13,529 bases of DNA from an uncultured Collinsella sp. (GTDB lineage Bacteria > Actinomycetota > Coriobacteriia > Coriobacteriales > Coriobacteriaceae), in contig CAUGJN010000034.1 of the NCBI GenBank assembly GCA_959599635.1, forward strand, positions 1-13,529, written 5' to 3'. Shown here in pieces: positions 12,663 to 13,529 of this stretch. Both the position numbers and the translations under genes were made by a program. Each line of letters begins with the position of its first letter. Within the stretch, counting starts at the first letter, position 1. The notes beneath the pieces are model-generated. The model did no database searches. It was not told where the DNA came from and saw nothing but the letters and a program-made list of their open reading frames with translations.

Positions 12663-12700
12663 ACGCCGATAGCATTATTTAGGTTTACAGGGGAGCTGCA

Positions 12701-13529
12701 ATGATAGAGATCGCCGTCAACAACCTCGCGGCCGCAACAGGGGCCCGAACCGTGACGGGAGAAGTCGATCGGGTATGCCGCGGGTGCGTTATCGACTCGC
12801 GCCAGGTCGAGGAAGGGACGATTTTCGTCGCCTTTCCCGGTGAAAACGTCGACGGCAATGATTTTGCTTCCCGTGCCGTCCAGTCGGGTGCCGGCGCCGT
12901 CGTGATGACGCGTGAGCCCGAGGCCGAGCTGGTCTCGCTGGCGCAGGACAAGGGCTGTGCCATCTTGCTGACCGATGATCCCGAGGAGTTTCTGCTGCGT
13001 TTGGCGCACGCGTATCGCCTGGAGCTTGGCTGCCTGGTCGTTGGCATTACCGGTTCCATCGGCAAGACGACGACCAAGGACGTTCTCGCCGCTGTGCTCG
13101 CCAAGCGCTATCGTGTCTGGGCCACCAAGGGCAATTTCAATAACCTGATCGGCATGCCGCTCACGGTGCTTTCCGCTCCGGCCGATACCGAGGTCCTGGT
13201 GCTCGAGATGGGCATGAACCATTTCCACGAGATCGAGCGCCTGTCTCTGTCTGCCAATCCCAACCTTGCCATCGTGAGCAAAATCGGCACCTCTCATATC
13301 GGCATTTTGGGCAGCCGCGAGAACATCGCCCGCGCTAAGGCCGAGATTGTCCAGGGCATGTGCGCCGCCGGCGACTATTTGCCGCTGCTGGTTTTGGGCG
13401 GCGAGGACGATTTTACGCCGTTCATTCGCGATACGTTCGCCCAGCCTGCTGGTATCGACGTTATGCTGGCCGGCGTCTCGGACGATGATGAGGTCCGTGC
13501 CCGCGACATTCGCGTTGATGACGAGGGCC
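12701..13529 (+). CDS. murF: UDP-N-acetylmuramoyl-tripeptide--D-alanyl-D-alanine ligase MurF (partial, 3' end cut)
   Basis: 276 codons are open to the window edge; the family is usually about 450-500 residues. MurF adds D-Ala-D-Ala to the UDP-MurNAc-tripeptide in the cytoplasm, using ATP. The N-terminal substrate domain shows CVIDSRQVEEGTIFVAFPGENVDGNDF (29-55). The central ligase domain has the ATP loop GITGSIGKTTT (115-125), KGNFNNLIGMPLTVL (143-157), LEMGMNHFHEIERLS (168-182) and the SKIGTSHIGILGS block (193-205). The GNFNN-IG-P and EMGM marks separate MurF from MurE. GGGGAG sits 5 bases before the ATG. MurE, its usual upstream neighbour, is not between it and ftsI. Confidence 0.95.
   Translation, partial: MIEIAVNNLAAATGARTVTGEVDRVCRGCVIDSRQVEEGTIFVAFPGENVDGNDFASRAVQSGAGAVVMTREPEAELVSLAQDKGCAILLTDDPEEFLLRLAHAYRLELGCLVVGITGSIGKTTTKDVLAAVLAKRYRVWATKGNFNNLIGMPLTVLSAPADTEVLVLEMGMNHFHEIERLSLSANPNLAIVSKIGTSHIGILGSRENIARAKAEIVQGMCAAGDYLPLLVLGGEDDFTPFIRDTFAQPAGIDVMLAGVSDDDEVRARDIRVDDEG

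Overview
The window looks like chromosomal DNA of a GC-rich Gram-positive bacterium. My best guess is an actinobacterium of the class Coriobacteriia, of Collinsella type. The guess rests on strong G/C preference at third codon positions, AGGAGG-like ribosome sites, good intrinsic terminators, a catabolic arginine deiminase cluster with a YfcC-type antiporter, and a pyrG-xerD pair followed by a division and cell-wall (dcw) cluster. This is inference from gene content and style, not from a marker gene. All supported genes lie on the + strand.

Layout. (1) Bases 1-2950 hold the end of arginine deiminase (arcA), catabolic ornithine carbamoyltransferase (arcB/argF) and a 12-helix-class YfcC/DcuC-family transporter, probably the arginine/ornithine antiporter. 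Arginine is taken up, deiminated to citrulline and split to ornithine plus carbamoyl phosphate, and ornithine is exported in exchange. The spacers are rich in hairpins: two tandem hairpins between arcA and arcB, a terminator plus a structured leader before the transporter, and a striking set of mutually exclusive helices after it. (2) Bases 2951-3384 have no convincing gene but contain direct and inverted repeats resembling an intergenic palindromic element, then a promoter. (3) Bases 3385-5520 hold a DUF1846/UPF0371 protein and a small winged-helix DNA-binding protein, each followed by an intrinsic terminator. (4) Bases 5640-8349 hold CTP synthase (pyrG) and, two bases later, a XerD-type tyrosine recombinase, ended by a terminator with a perfect 20-bp stem. 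(5) Bases 8350-8707 are a regulatory region with a MerR/SoxR-like dyad, a 20-bp palindrome, a very strong G-quadruplex motif that also carries MraZ-type TGGGG boxes, and a near-consensus promoter. (6) Bases 8708-13529 hold the start of the dcw cluster: mraZ, rsmH, a divergent FtsL-like protein, a class B penicillin-binding protein (FtsI) and murF, cut by the window edge. The gene murE, usual between ftsI and murF, is absent there.

Most of the window is ordinary housekeeping. I see no defence system, mobile element with a transposase, CRISPR array, tRNA or rRNA. The most unusual material is non-coding: the switch-like 3' region of the transporter (2782-2867), the repeat-bearing gap (2951-3330) and the G-rich operator region ahead of mraZ (8577-8639).
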